A stretch of DNA of 64,000 bases from the NCBI RefSeq assembly GCF_023746555.1, contig NZ_CP098755.1, forward strand, positions 3,670,501-3,734,500. The letters are read 5' to 3'. Below the pieces are notes generated by a model. It saw nothing but the letters and a program-made list of their open reading frames with translations, did not search any database and was not told the DNA's origin. The position numbers and the translations under genes were made by a program. Position 1 is the first letter of the stretch. Each line of letters opens with the position of its first letter. Positions 34,857 to 44,282 of this stretch are shown piece by piece. Source of the stretch: Brevibacillus ruminantium (GTDB lineage Bacteria; Bacillota; Bacilli; Brevibacillales; Brevibacillaceae).

Positions 34857-37364
34857 TTATTGTCCTGAAGACCCGTGAGATACAGTAGAAGAAACGGAGG
34901 TAGCCGGTTGTTCAGTCTCAGATGTAGATGTTGCACCCGCAGGAGGAGCTGGAGAGAGGACACCCGGGAATAATTCATTGTAAGTTTGCAGCAAGCGGCG
35001 AGCCACATGACCGGTCGCATCGGAGCTGGAGGTGCCGTCCCGCAAGCTATTCGGGGCGACGACCACGAAAGCGATCTGCGGATTTTCATAGGGAGCATAC
35101 CCCATCAGTACCGCATTCTCCGCCTTTCTCCCGGTTTGAGCCGTACCTGTTTTGGCTGCGACCGTGAACGGCAGACCGGTAAACATCCGGGAAGCCGTAC
35201 CGCCCGGCTGGGTAACAAGTCGCATCCCTTCCTGAACTACCTTGATATATTTGGGATCGATATCTACCCGGTTCAATACCTGCGGTTCAATCACAGAAAG
35301 GGTTTTCCCTGCTTGCTTGGGATCAGTGGTGCCGCTGCGGATTTCTTTGACCAGATGCGGCCGCATCCGGTAGCCGCCGTTGGCAATCGTGGAAACGTAC
35401 TGCCCGAGCTGCATCGGAGTATAGCTGTCGTACTGCCCGATCAGGGCGTCCGCCAGGTTTCCGTATTGCTTATAAGGGTTGGGCATGCCTGTTCTCTCAC
35501 CCGACAAGTCGACACCTGTCTTGACGCCCAAACCAAACTGGGAACTGTAATAGCGGAGTAGAGAGAACTGCTCCGGCAGTTTGGAAATCCAATCCTTCCC
35601 CGGACGTTTCGCCAACCGCACCGCCATTTCGTACATATAGGTGTTATTGGACACCTTCAAAGCTGTCCGCGCGTTCACCGGACCATGACCGCCCGGCTTC
35701 CAGTTCCTCTTGTAAGAGGTTCCTATATCCAGTCCGCCTCGGTCATACACCGTTTCGTTGGGATTGGTCAGCCCTTCTTGAAGGGCAATCATGACCGACA
35801 GCGGCTTGAACGTGGAAGCCGGAGGGTATGCTGCATTGATAAAGTGGTTTAATTCATTTGGCAGAATCTCTGTTGAGTATCTTTTGTTAAACTCTTTTCG
35901 GTCATAATACAGGTTCAAATCGTAGTCAGGGTAGCTGGCCATCGCCAGAATTTCGCCTGTTTTGGGATTCAGTACAAGCACATGTGCGTCTTTGAACTCT
36001 TTGGGCGTACTCGGCAGTTTCTTGAATGCTTCTACTTCTTCTTTCAAGATCGCTTCTACCTTGCTCTGGAATCGCCAATCCAGCGAGAGTACCAGATCAT
36101 TGCCCGGCTCAGCGGGACGTCGCAGGTTCCGCTCCAGTGTCTCGGAGTTTTTATTGACGTGCACTTCCTCGATTCCGTCTTTCCCTCTCAGGTAACGCTC
36201 ATAGTAGCTCTCCAAGCCGGATACGCCGACGCGATCAACAGGGTTATAGCCTTGAGCCAGGTATTCCTTCAGGTTTTCTGGGCGAATCGCGTTGGTATAG
36301 CCCAAAATATGTGTGCCGAAAGCCGATTTGTCGGGGTCCCTGAAGATCTCCCGGACGGGCTCCAGCACCACCGCGATCCCTGGCAAATCCGACAGCCGCT
36401 CCTCAATCTGGAATCGCTCGTTCTCGCTGATGTTCACCTTCACCCGGCGCGGGATATAGCTGGGTAGATGAGCGGAGCGCATTTCTTTGAGCAAAGAGAG
36501 TTTATGCCATTGAAACTGTCGTTGCTGCTCTGTCAAATTCAAATTGACTTCCAGACCGAACAGAGATGCATAACGCAGTAAATCCATATCCGACTTCTTC
36601 TGCAATTCATCTGGAGAAGGCAGCTTGGCGAGCTGGAACTTGACCTCTTTGGTTAAATCCGTGCGGTCGTCTTTGTCCAACGTCAGGTTCAATTCCATAT
36701 TGGCAGAAATCGCATTTTTCAAGAGCTCGGTATCGGACATTCCGTCAAACGCTAAAGACTGCCCGGGAGCATTCAGCTTCGTCTTCAACATGCTCATTAC
36801 TTTTTCCCGCTCGATGTTGTCGAAGGGATTGCGGACACGAAGGCCCACGTACAAGGCTGTTTTGACCAGCTCGTAATCTGTCATGCTGTCCAACTGGGAT
36901 GGTTTGGGCAGCTTATGCAGCTTGGGTACCAGCCTGCCGATCAACGCTTGTGTTTCCTGGCGGTTAAAGGAGACCGGCAAGGTAGAGTTCAGTTCAATCG
37001 TTGTTTTCAATAATTCTTCGTCCGTGCCCATTTTATCGACGTCCATGGACAGAATTCTGGCTAAGCGGTCAGCCACTTGCTCTTCGTCGATGTCTTGCCC
37101 CTGCTCTTCCACGTACGTGATCGTATAAACCGGTTTGTTTGAAACCAGCACGACCCCGTTCGAATCCAGTATCCGGCCGCGGGGAGCAGATATCGGAAGC
37201 TCGCGAATACTGTATTTTTCCAATTGATGCCGATATTGTTCTCCTTCAACCAACTGGACATAGGCCAGTCGAAGAATAATCGCCACAAAAAAAAGAAACA
37301 CAACGACAAACAGAATGTTTAATCGCACCGGAATATGAGATTTCAGTTCCTTTTTTTCATCCAC
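34857..37364 (-). CDS. mrdA: Penicillin-binding protein 2 (elongasome transpeptidase)
   Basis: This class B PBP cross-links peptidoglycan with RodA during elongation. The 835-residue product has a single N-terminal anchor (about 14-34), a long pedestal domain (about 55-400) and the transpeptidase domain with STFK (Ser at about 517), SNN in KVSNNTYMYE and KTGT (about 736). The pedestal is longer than in E. coli PBP2, as in other Bacillales. The tail is Ser/Thr/Pro-rich. Confidence 0.94.
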   Translation of the reverse strand: MDEKKELKSHIPVRLNILFVVVFLFFVAIILRLAYVQLVEGEQYRHQLEKYSIRELPISAPRGRILDSNGVVLVSNKPVYTITYVEEQGQDIDEEQVADRLARILSMDVDKMGTDEELLKTTIELNSTLPVSFNRQETQALIGRLVPKLHKLPKPSQLDSMTDYELVKTALYVGLRVRNPFDNIEREKVMSMLKTKLNAPGQSLAFDGMSDTELLKNAISANMELNLTLDKDDRTDLTKEVKFQLAKLPSPDELQKKSDMDLLRYASLFGLEVNLNLTEQQRQFQWHKLSLLKEMRSAHLPSYIPRRVKVNISENERFQIEERLSDLPGIAVVLEPVREIFRDPDKSAFGTHILGYTNAIRPENLKEYLAQGYNPVDRVGVSGLESYYERYLRGKDGIEEVHVNKNSETLERNLRRPAEPGNDLVLSLDWRFQSKVEAILKEEVEAFKKLPSTPKEFKDAHVLVLNPKTGEILAMASYPDYDLNLYYDRKEFNKRYSTEILPNELNHFINAAYPPASTFKPLSVMIALQEGLTNPNETVYDRGGLDIGTSYKRNWKPGGHGPVNARTALKVSNNTYMYEMAVRLAKRPGKDWISKLPEQFSLLRYYSSQFGLGVKTGVDLSGERTGMPNPYKQYGNLADALIGQYDSYTPMQLGQYVSTIANGGYRMRPHLVKEIRSGTTDPKQAGKTLSVIEPQVLNRVDIDPKYIKVVQEGMRLVTQPGGTASRMFTGLPFTVAAKTGTAQTGRKAENAVLMGYAPYENPQIAFVVVAPNSLRDGTSSSDATGHVARRLLQTYNELFPGVLSPAPPAGATSTSETEQPATSVSSTVSHGSSGQ

Positions 37365-37406
37365 GACTGCTCTCCTCCTTCCCGGATAATGCGTCCATTT
37401 GGCTTT

Positions 37407-37931
37407 TTACTCCAACGGAACATCTCGTTTTGCATTCACTGCTTGGCATAAATTTTTCATAGGAACGTAAATCAACAGGGCAAAAAACACATTGAGAGCA
37501 ACCGTTGGCAAAATTTGCCGATTGAGCATCCAATGAACGTCATACGGCGCCGTTGCGAAAAGCCGATGAATGCTGTACAGCAGCCATTCATGGCCGAACA
37601 GAATCAAGCAACAGGTGACCATGATCATCGCAAAACCGCGTTGGAACAAAAGCACGATCAGCCCTGCAAAATAACTGGCGACCATCATCGTTACCAAGTA
37701 CAGACCGACGACCTGTCCGTACAGCACATCGTGAAGAAGCCCGATGGCCAGACCGTAGTACAGCCCTTCCCTCCTGCCCAGGAACATGGAAATCAGAAGC
37801 GTTCCCACAAGTGCAAAGCGGGGTACTGCCATCCAGGACAGACCCCAAGAGGAAGGTGATACGAACTGAATCACTGTACCTTCAAGTATAAATAACAGCA
37901 GCAGCGTCAGCGTCAACAGGAAGCGTGACAT
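37407..37931 (-). CDS. mreD: Rod-shape protein MreD
   Basis: The 174-residue membrane protein has five to six transmembrane segments and is the third component of MreBCD. Motifs include REGLYYGLAIGLLHDVLYGQ near the middle, typical of MreD. Its ATG overlaps the mreC stop by 1 nt. Confidence 0.93.
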   Translation of the reverse strand: MSRFLLTLTLLLLFILEGTVIQFVSPSSWGLSWMAVPRFALVGTLLISMFLGRREGLYYGLAIGLLHDVLYGQVVGLYLVTMMVASYFAGLIVLLFQRGFAMIMVTCCLILFGHEWLLYSIHRLFATAPYDVHWMLNRQILPTVALNVFFALLIYVPMKNLCQAVNAKRDVPLE

Positions 37932-38863
37932 TATTTCCCTCCCTGAGAAGCTGGGGGCTGTTCCGGCTGGGTTGGTACCATCTCTCCGGAGGGTGAAAAC
38001 GTAAAGTCCCTCTCAACCACCATCACTTCGTTTAATTGGGAAAAGTCTGCGCTCGGCTGAATGTAAGCAGTCTGGGTCAAGCCGTAGTCATCCGGCTCTG
38101 TTCGCACGACGTAACCAATCGGCAGGTTGGGGGGAATCACACCGCCAAGACCCGAAGAGACAACCTGCTGATTTGCTTCAATCTTCTGTCCCCACGCAAT
38201 TTTTCGCATGACTAAAAGCCGTTCCTGTGCATTGTATTCTTCAATCACTCCGCTGATATTCTGATAGGTCGTTCCGCCATTGGCAGTAGGGACTTTCACT
38301 TGAATATAAGCAGAGATGTGATTCCGCCGCTCATAGCTAGTCAACAGCTCGACGGTAGAAGAAAAGTTCGAGACGCTCTGTATCCGTCCGATCAAGCCCT
38401 TGGCAGTCATCACGGCCATATCTTTTTTAATACCCTGTTTTAATCCCTTGTCGATTGTAATCGTGTTATTCCATGTATCCGGATTTCGAGCGACTGTTTC
38501 GGCGACTCGAAGCTGAAACGATTTAACCAGGCTATCCCGTGTATTCAAAAGCTCCCGCAAACGGTCATTTTCTGCTTTCAGTTCGTGAATTTCCGCTGTT
38601 GTTCTTGTATATTGATCAAGACTTGCTTTCAGCGTCCGATTTTCTTCGTAAACATTGTAAGCATCGCCAACTCCCTGAAAAAAGCCGGAAACAGCCTGGG
38701 CAGGGCGATAAAAAATACCCTGCACCACGCTGAATGTATCCTTTAAGAACATCTCCGGCCAGCTGAGTTTAGACCGTTCCCGGGACGTGAAGCCCACAAT
38801 AGTAATGAGCAAAACCAGGCCCACAAGGACAATAATCAGTCGCTTATTCCCGAAAAACGACAT
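37931..38863 (-). CDS. mreC: Rod-shape protein MreC
   Basis: MreC is the bitopic scaffold that links MreB to PBP2/RodA. The 310-residue product has a transmembrane segment (about 8-26), a coiled coil (about 75-110, YEENRTLKASLDQY and ELKAENDRLRELLN) and the periplasmic beta-barrel domain (VVSSGLGGVIPPNLPIGYVV). The C-terminal 20 residues are Pro/Gln-rich. Lies 14 nt after mreB. Confidence 0.96.
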   Translation of the reverse strand: MSFFGNKRLIIVLVGLVLLITIVGFTSRERSKLSWPEMFLKDTFSVVQGIFYRPAQAVSGFFQGVGDAYNVYEENRTLKASLDQYTRTTAEIHELKAENDRLRELLNTRDSLVKSFQLRVAETVARNPDTWNNTITIDKGLKQGIKKDMAVMTAKGLIGRIQSVSNFSSTVELLTSYERRNHISAYIQVKVPTANGGTTYQNISGVIEEYNAQERLLVMRKIAWGQKIEANQQVVSSGLGGVIPPNLPIGYVVRTEPDDYGLTQTAYIQPSADFSQLNEVMVVERDFTFSPSGEMVPTQPEQPPASQGGK

Positions 38864-38877
38864 GACGCAACCTCCGT

Positions 38878-39921
38878 TTATCTACCGCGTTTTTGCCGGG
38901 AAGAGGTGATACCGTGCTTTGATTTGAACAAATGAAGGTTCTCCAGGGCACGGCCGGTTCCGACTGCTACACAATCCAGAGCGTTTTCAGCAACGTGAAC
39001 GGGCATGCCGGTTTCCTTGCTCAAGAGACGATCCATATTGCGCAGCAAAGCCCCGCCACCGGTCAGTACGATTCCTCTATCCATGATGTCCGCTGCCAGT
39101 TCAGGCGGACTTTTTTCCAATGTTACTTTCACGGCTTCGACAATGGCAGTTACGGTCTCAGCCAATGCTTCTGCAACCTCTGTACTGCTCACACTGATTG
39201 TTTTCGGCAAGCCGGTCACAAGGTCGCGGCCGCGAATCTCCACAGACTCGGGCTCATCCGGGGCAATGGCAGAGCCAATTTCCAGCTTGAGCGTCTCCGA
39301 GCTTCGTTCACCGATCATGAGATTGTACTTTCGTTTGATGTATTGAACGATTGCTTCGTCCATCTCATCACCGGCTACGCGAATAGAACGAGCCGTAACA
39401 ATCCCGCCGAGCGAGATAATCGCGACTTCAGTCGTACCTCCGCCGATATCAACGACCATGCTGCCAGTCGGTTCCCATACAGGCAGGTCTGCTCCGATCG
39501 CGGCCGCAAACGGCTCTTCGATCGTAAAGGCTTCTTTGGCTCCTGCTTGTTTGGTCGCATCTTCTACAGCCCGCTTTTCTACAGCAGTGATCCCTGAAGG
39601 AACACAGACCATCACATTAGGCCGGCGACTGAACAAGCCTTGATTCTTTTGCGCCTGATTAATAAAGTATCTCATCATCGTAGCAGTCGTTTCAAAGTCC
39701 GCAATCACGCCGTCCTTCATTGGACGAACGGCAACGATATTCCCCGGCGTACGGCCGATCATATTCTTTGCAGCATTACCGACTGCTTCGATTGTATTCG
39801 TATCTGTACGGATCGCCACAACGGACGGTTCGCGAACAACAATTCCTTTTCCTTTTGCATAAACAAGTGTATTGGCAGTGCCAAGGTCAATCCCCATGTC
39901 ACGAGAAAATCCACCAAACAT
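38878..39921 (-). CDS. mreB: Actin-like cell-shape protein MreB
   Basis: MreB filaments direct elongation. The 347-residue product has the actin-fold phosphate-1 [10 protein letters not shown] (11-20), phosphate-2 [18 protein letters not shown] and adenosine [11 protein letters not shown] motifs. The ATG at 39919-39921 has AAGGAG upstream; nine extra upstream codons are rejected. Confidence 0.97.
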   Translation of the reverse strand: MFGGFSRDMGIDLGTANTLVYAKGKGIVVREPSVVAIRTDTNTIEAVGNAAKNMIGRTPGNIVAVRPMKDGVIADFETTATMMRYFINQAQKNQGLFSRRPNVMVCVPSGITAVEKRAVEDATKQAGAKEAFTIEEPFAAAIGADLPVWEPTGSMVVDIGGGTTEVAIISLGGIVTARSIRVAGDEMDEAIVQYIKRKYNLMIGERSSETLKLEIGSAIAPDEPESVEIRGRDLVTGLPKTISVSSTEVAEALAETVTAIVEAVKVTLEKSPPELAADIMDRGIVLTGGGALLRNMDRLLSKETGMPVHVAENALDCVAVGTGRALENLHLFKSKHGITSSRQKRGR

Positions 39922-39989
39922 AGAAAAACTCCTTCCGCTAAGTTCCAATTGCTCGTAAGTAGTGTGAGTAGTTAGCGAAACAGCGGGGA

Positions 39990-40688
39990 TTAGAGATATC
40001 CCTGCTCCTTCAGGCTGACATAGCTGCCATCGCCAATAATGACATGATCCAGCAAGGAGATACCGATCAGCTCGCCAGCCTCTTTCAGAGTCCGCGTCAC
40101 TGCAATATCCTCCCTGCTAGGCGTCGGATCGCCGCTGGGATGATTATGTAAGCAGATGACCGAAGCACTGCTGCGTTTGATCGCCTCTTTGAATACTTCC
40201 CGCGGGTGGACGATGGATGCATCGAGACTGCCGACAAAAATCGTCTGCTTTCCGATCACCTGATTTTTCGTGTTCAGAAACAGGCAGACAAAATGCTCCT
40301 GTGTCAGATGCCTGAGCTCGTGCTGCATCAGGTTTGCAACATCTCGAGGCAGTCGGATCGTCGTCCGCTGATTTCGAGAAAACTCCAAAACCCGCCGTCC
40401 CAGTTCAAACGATGCCTGTAATTCAATCGCCTTTACTGGACCGATCCCTTTGATATCTGTCAGCTCAGCATGAGAGGCTTGTGCCAATCCGCCGATATCG
40501 CCGAAGGTGGCTAACAAGCGCTGCGCCAGTTGAAAAGCTGTCTCTTTTTCTCTTCCCGTACGAAGCATAATGGCGATCAGTTCTGCATCCGATAGGTAAG
40601 CTGCTCCCTCCCGAAGCAGTCTTTCCCTTGGACGGTCATAATAAGGGACGTTTTTCATGTGTATTTTGTTACACTTTTCATGCGCCAT
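39990..40688 (-). CDS. radC: RadC family JAMM-domain protein
   Basis: The 232-residue protein has an N-terminal helix-hairpin-helix ([17 protein letters not shown]) and a C-terminal JAB1/MPN-like domain with the zinc motif [15 protein letters not shown]. The historic link to DNA repair is doubtful; the biochemical role is unknown. Position between maf and mreB is conserved in Bacillales. GAGGCGG precedes the ATG at 40688; ATG ten codons later is also possible. Confidence 0.93.
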   Translation of the reverse strand: MAHEKCNKIHMKNVPYYDRPRERLLREGAAYLSDAELIAIMLRTGREKETAFQLAQRLLATFGDIGGLAQASHAELTDIKGIGPVKAIELQASFELGRRVLEFSRNQRTTIRLPRDVANLMQHELRHLTQEHFVCLFLNTKNQVIGKQTIFVGSLDASIVHPREVFKEAIKRSSASVICLHNHPSGDPTPSREDIAVTRTLKEAGELIGISLLDHVIIGDGSYVSLKEQGYL

Positions 40689-40792
40689 TTTTTACCGCCT
40701 CCATCTCTCATCGGATAGGATGATAGCAGAAACGGCTGGCAGCGATGGGTCCCCGAAGATGTACGGCCGTCGCCGCTTTTTTTATATGCTCG

Positions 40793-41377
40793 TTACAGCA
40801 GGGAAATTCCGAAACGAGAAAGCATATCTGCCGTCAGCCGAAGTGGCAAACCGACAACGGTAAAATAATCGCCGGCGATGCTTTCAACCAAGGTGGCACC
40901 AATCCCTTGAATGGCGTAAGAGCCAGCCTTGTCCATCGGCTCTCCAGTCCGGATATAAGCGAGGATCTCCCGCTCGGTCAACGACCGAATCCTAACCTGT
41001 GTCTTGCTGTGATTCAGTTCGACACGCCCTGTTTTCGCATCAATCAGGGCTACTCCACTGTATACGACGTGTTCCCTTCCCTGGAGGGAGGTGAGCATCT
41101 GAAATGCATGCTCTTCGTCAGTGGGCTTGCCCAAAATGACGCCGTCCAAAACCACCACCGTATCAGAGCCGAGAACGACTCCTTCCTCCACCTTTTCAGC
41201 TACTGTCTTTGCTTTTCGATAAGCAAGCTGTTCTACTACTTCTTGTGGAGAAAGATCAGGTTCTGTAGACTCATCTACATCACTCGTGATCACGGTGAAG
41301 CTAAGTCCGATTGTCTGCAGGAGCTCGCGTCGACGCGGAGATGAGGAGGCCAAAATAAGAGTTGTACTTGATTTCAT
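40793..41377 (-). CDS. maf: Maf nucleotide pyrophosphatase
   Basis: Maf hydrolyses non-canonical or pyrimidine nucleoside triphosphates and inhibits septation when abundant. The 194-residue product shows LILASSSPRRRELL (7-20), the glutamate in VDEST and the VLGSDTVVVLDG and EREILAYIRTGEPMDKAGSY (family) segments. Conserved place between spoIIB-like and radC genes. Confidence 0.96.
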   Translation of the reverse strand: MKSSTTLILASSSPRRRELLQTIGLSFTVITSDVDESTEPDLSPQEVVEQLAYRKAKTVAEKVEEGVVLGSDTVVVLDGVILGKPTDEEHAFQMLTSLQGREHVVYSGVALIDAKTGRVELNHSKTQVRIRSLTEREILAYIRTGEPMDKAGSYAIQGIGATLVESIAGDYFTVVGLPLRLTADMLSRFGISLL

Positions 41378-41387
41378 GTCGTTCTCC

Positions 41388-41630
41388 CTACTTCATTCTG
41401 CGATATATCCAAAATGCGAGGGCGAGCCCTCCAATACTAGCCAGATTTAGTTTTACCTGAAAGGTCAGGTCGTACTTCAAAATCTCTAAATCGGCTGCAG
41501 GTGACCATGTTATCAGTTTACTCTTCGTCAGAAAAGGGACCCACGGCCCTAATATCTCTCCCAAAATGCTTCCACACAGCAAACCGGAGATTAAAAGAAA
41601 CAATAGCGTAAGCGTTTCTTTCCCCTTCAT
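41388..41630 (-). CDS. DUF4321 family membrane protein
   Basis: The 80-residue product has two transmembrane segments (about 7-25 and 58-76) and the LGPWVPFLTKS loop of DUF4321. Function is unknown. It precedes maf by 10 nt and has its own promoter. The ATG at 41628-41630 has GGAG 8 nt upstream; the four-codon-longer frame is rejected. Confidence 0.78.
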   Translation of the reverse strand: MKGKETLTLLFLLISGLLCGSILGEILGPWVPFLTKSKLITWSPAADLEILKYDLTFQVKLNLASIGGLALAFWIYRRMK

Positions 41631-41678
41631 GAAAAGCTCCACTCCCTGTTGTAAGGGATTCTATTTTTGCCAACCATA

Positions 41679-41707
41679 AGTGTAGCAAATGAAACCTCGC
41701 GAAACAA
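41679..41707 (-). promoter_or_regulatory. Sigma-A-type promoter of DUF4321-maf-radC
   Basis: Minus strand TTGTTT (41702-41707), 17-nt spacer, TACACT (41679-41684). Confidence 0.6.
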
Positions 41708-41746
41708 TCCCTGTAATGCCCTTGGTAATAACTGTACAAAAAGAAT

Positions 41747-41777
41747 AGAACTCCAGCAAGAAATTAACCGGAGTTCT
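41747..41777 (-). terminator. Terminator of the spoIIB-like gene
   Basis: Minus strand arms AGAACTCCGG and CTGGAGTTCT (one mismatch pair) with an 11-nt loop, then ATTCTTTTTG, 16 nt past the stop. Confidence 0.75.
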
Positions 41778-41792
41778 GACACATCCTCTGTT

Positions 41793-43007
41793 TTATCCTT
41801 CGTTTTCAATCTGCGCCACCCAATCCGAGTAGGATTCCCAAAACTGAAGCACACCAGCCTGAACTTGCCACGCATATGATTCCGCACTGTTTTGCTTTTG
41901 TCCAGCCATCGATTCCTGCATCTTGTCATGCGCGGCCATCCCCTGGTTGATTCCGTTCATCATCCCCGTAAACAGCGGTTGCCATTTTTCTGGTGTCTGG
42001 AGTGTGCGGCTTTCCTCCAGGAAACGGCGGTGCTGCTCTTTTAGATCAGCATCCGACACCTTTGAAACAGAAGGCTGGCCCGAGCTTGCAACCATGCCCG
42101 ATTGCAGGGAGAGCGCTTTAGTGATTTTCCATCCGTTTTGCAAAAAGCTGTTCAAATCAGGTGCTTTTTCACCAGCAGCTCCCCCGTTTACTGCGATTTC
42201 CTTGTTCAGTCCGGGGATCGTCATTTCTTTCACATAGACGTCTATCCCTTTTTGTTTCAGACTGCTGGCAAAGCCAAGAACAGCATTCCGATCAGGGGTG
42301 CCGGCCGCGATGAGGAATTGCTTGCCGCTCTCTTTGTACAACAGGTGAGGAAAACCAGCGTCCTTCAGTGGAGCTACAGCCGCCTCCCTAGGCACCTCCA
42401 GCTGAAATGCGCCAGCCTGAGCGACAAACAAACGCTCCTCAGGCAGATTTACCTTCACCGCTGCGACAGACGCTTGGATCTGCCCTGACACCGGCTTGTT
42501 CTCTCCTTCTTTTGCTGTTGACGGTGTTTTCACTTCGCTCGATTGTGCTGTCAGGGTGTTTACCGTATCGCTCAAAACCGTTTGATAGGATTGGTTAAGC
42601 TGCTCCTGGTTGAAGACGGCCAGCACCACAAAGCCAAAAAACAGACCGATGGCCACCGCTCCTCCGGTTGTCAGCAGCGTTTTGACCCAGCCCTGGCTGT
42701 GGACCCAATCAGGCACGACCAGGCGTGCTCTGCTACGGGGACCACCAATAGTGTCCCGGTTTTCCTCTGCGGGCAGAATCTGATCCATCCACGGCTCCGG
42801 CGTATCGATCTCAGCCTTGCTCCGCAGTTGAGCGAGCCTCGACCAAGCATCCCCTTCCCTCGCCTGTTTGGTTACCGGAGTTTGCTTGGCCACTGTATTC
42901 CAGCGAATCGGCTGAGACACGCTCTTTTCTCTCTCAGCTCGCTGCTGATTCCAGTGCTCTCCGTTCAGCTTCACCTTCACTTTGCTGCTCTTTCTTTCCC
43001 CGTTCAC
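41793..43007 (-). CDS. spoIIB: SpoIIB-like SPOR-domain sporulation protein
   Basis: The 404-residue bitopic protein has a basic cytoplasmic N-terminus, one transmembrane segment (about 110-130, LLTTGGAVAIGLFFGFVVLA) and an extracytoplasmic SPOR domain (about 190-265, LFVAQAGAFQLEVPREAAVA, KQFLIAAGTPDRNAVLGFAS). B. subtilis SpoIIB is a SPOR protein aiding septal peptidoglycan remodelling at the start of engulfment and lies between folC/comC and maf, matching this place. Sequence is weakly conserved in the family, so the symbol rests largely on synteny. Confidence 0.75.
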   Translation of the reverse strand: MNGERKSSKVKVKLNGEHWNQQRAEREKSVSQPIRWNTVAKQTPVTKQAREGDAWSRLAQLRSKAEIDTPEPWMDQILPAEENRDTIGGPRSRARLVVPDWVHSQGWVKTLLTTGGAVAIGLFFGFVVLAVFNQEQLNQSYQTVLSDTVNTLTAQSSEVKTPSTAKEGENKPVSGQIQASVAAVKVNLPEERLFVAQAGAFQLEVPREAAVAPLKDAGFPHLLYKESGKQFLIAAGTPDRNAVLGFASSLKQKGIDVYVKEMTIPGLNKEIAVNGGAAGEKAPDLNSFLQNGWKITKALSLQSGMVASSGQPSVSKVSDADLKEQHRRFLEESRTLQTPEKWQPLFTGMMNGINQGMAAHDKMQESMAGQKQNSAESYAWQVQAGVLQFWESYSDWVAQIENEG

Positions 43008-43088
43008 CCCAAACGCCTCCTCTACCCAGGCTACTTTCTACAAGCATACGCCTGAGAGGGACAGGTTATGACTTGGGCGTGAAGGGTA

Positions 43089-44087
43089 TTACAAAGGTTT
43101 CGACGGATTCCAGTCAAGCAGGAGTCCGGCGTGAACCAGTCCGCCTCCAAAGCCGTATACCAGGATCGTATCCCCCGGCTTCAGCTTGCCCTCTTTGATG
43201 CCCTTGTTCCATGCCAGCGGGATTGACGCTGCCGATGTATTTCCGAAGTACTCCATGCTGTACAGTGTTTTTTCCAATGGGAAGCCGCTTTTCTCACAAA
43301 TCGATTCGATCATTCGCAGATTCGCACTGTGTGGGATAAACCAGTCTACATCGTCAAGCGTATAACCCGCTTTCTCGACGACTGCTTTCATTCCTTTCGG
43401 GATCGTGGTTGCCGCCCATTTGTAAACCTCACGTCCGTTTTGTACGATACACCCGCCTCCGGTCAACACGTGTTCGCCCATTTTTTGGGACAGGCCGGAA
43501 CGATAGACGTGAATGCCCCCCTCACCCTTCGTTCCCAAATGTGCAGAGAGAAAGGATGGCTGGTCTGCATCCGCTTCCACCAGGACAGCGCCAGCTCCAT
43601 CACCAAAAAGAATGCACGTGCTGCGATCTGTATAATCGGTTACCTTTGACATCGTCTCTGTGGCGACGACCAGGACTTTGCGATGCAGACCTGCGCTGAT
43701 CATCCCGTCTGCCACATGCAGGGCATAAGCAAAGCCGGCACAAGTGGCATTGAGATCAAGAGCTCCCGCATGGGTCATTTCAAAATGAGCTTGCAGCTTG
43801 CTCGCCACACTGGGAAAGGGATAGTCGGGAGTCGTCGTCGCCACCAAGATCAGATCGACGTCTGCCAGCTCTTTTTGCCAATCCTGCCGCAGGTTTTCTA
43901 CAGCTTCAATGGCCAAGTCACTGCTGTATTGGTCCTCGGCTGCGATTCTTCTCTCGTGCATCCCCGTTCGCTGGACAATCCATTCATCTGACGTATCTAC
44001 GAGCTTTTCCAAATCCGTATTGGTTAAAATGCGCTCGGGTACATACGTACCGATCGCTGTAATCCGCGCCGTTGATATTCGCTTCAT
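43089..44087 (-). CDS. fabH: 3-oxoacyl-ACP synthase III
   Basis: FabH starts fatty acid synthesis by condensing acyl-CoA with malonyl-ACP. The 332-residue product has the catalytic Cys in DLNATCAGF (about 117), His in WFIPHSANLR and Asn in FGNTSAASIPLA. A perfect FapR operator overlaps its promoter, so it is likely tied to malonyl-CoA levels. It is inserted in the spoIIB-folC interval, away from a fap/plsX cluster; a second fabH elsewhere is likely. Confidence 0.94.
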   Translation of the reverse strand: MKRISTARITAIGTYVPERILTNTDLEKLVDTSDEWIVQRTGMHERRIAAEDQYSSDLAIEAVENLRQDWQKELADVDLILVATTTPDYPFPSVASKLQAHFEMTHAGALDLNATCAGFAYALHVADGMISAGLHRKVLVVATETMSKVTDYTDRSTCILFGDGAGAVLVEADADQPSFLSAHLGTKGEGGIHVYRSGLSQKMGEHVLTGGGCIVQNGREVYKWAATTIPKGMKAVVEKAGYTLDDVDWFIPHSANLRMIESICEKSGFPLEKTLYSMEYFGNTSAASIPLAWNKGIKEGKLKPGDTILVYGFGGGLVHAGLLLDWNPSKPL

Positions 44088-44120
44088 CAGGCTGAGCCCC
44101 TTCCCTTTTTATTACTAGAT

Positions 44121-44166
44121 ATTAGTACCTGGTACTAATTATAAGGATTTGTCCTCGCTTTGACAA
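44121..44166 (-). promoter_or_regulatory. fabH promoter with FapR operator
   Basis: The operator ATTAGTACCTGGTACTAAT (44121-44139) is a perfect palindrome matching the FapR box of Bacillales. The promoter is TTGTCA (44161-44166), 17-nt spacer, TATAAT (44138-44143); the operator covers the end of the -10 and the start site, so FapR binding would repress until malonyl-CoA releases it. Confidence 0.88.
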
Positions 44167-44232
44167 TACAAAATCCACTGCGTGGTGATCCCGTTTTTCT
44201 TAGAATCTCCAAAAGTGGGCATCTTTGCACAG

Positions 44233-44261
44233 CAAAAAAGCCCGGACATCGCATCCGGGCT
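44233..44261 (-). terminator. murC terminator
   Basis: Minus strand AGCCCGGATG/TGTCCGGGCT-type 8-bp GC-rich stem followed by six T. Confidence 0.88.
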
Positions 44262-44282
44262 TTCTTCATCCAGTCGTATTCG

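Noticed and set aside
40741..40780. GC-rich segment with T-run on the plus strand between maf and radC
   Set aside because: Only a short self-complementary core (ACGGCCGT) and no plus-strand gene ending there, so it was not called a terminator.
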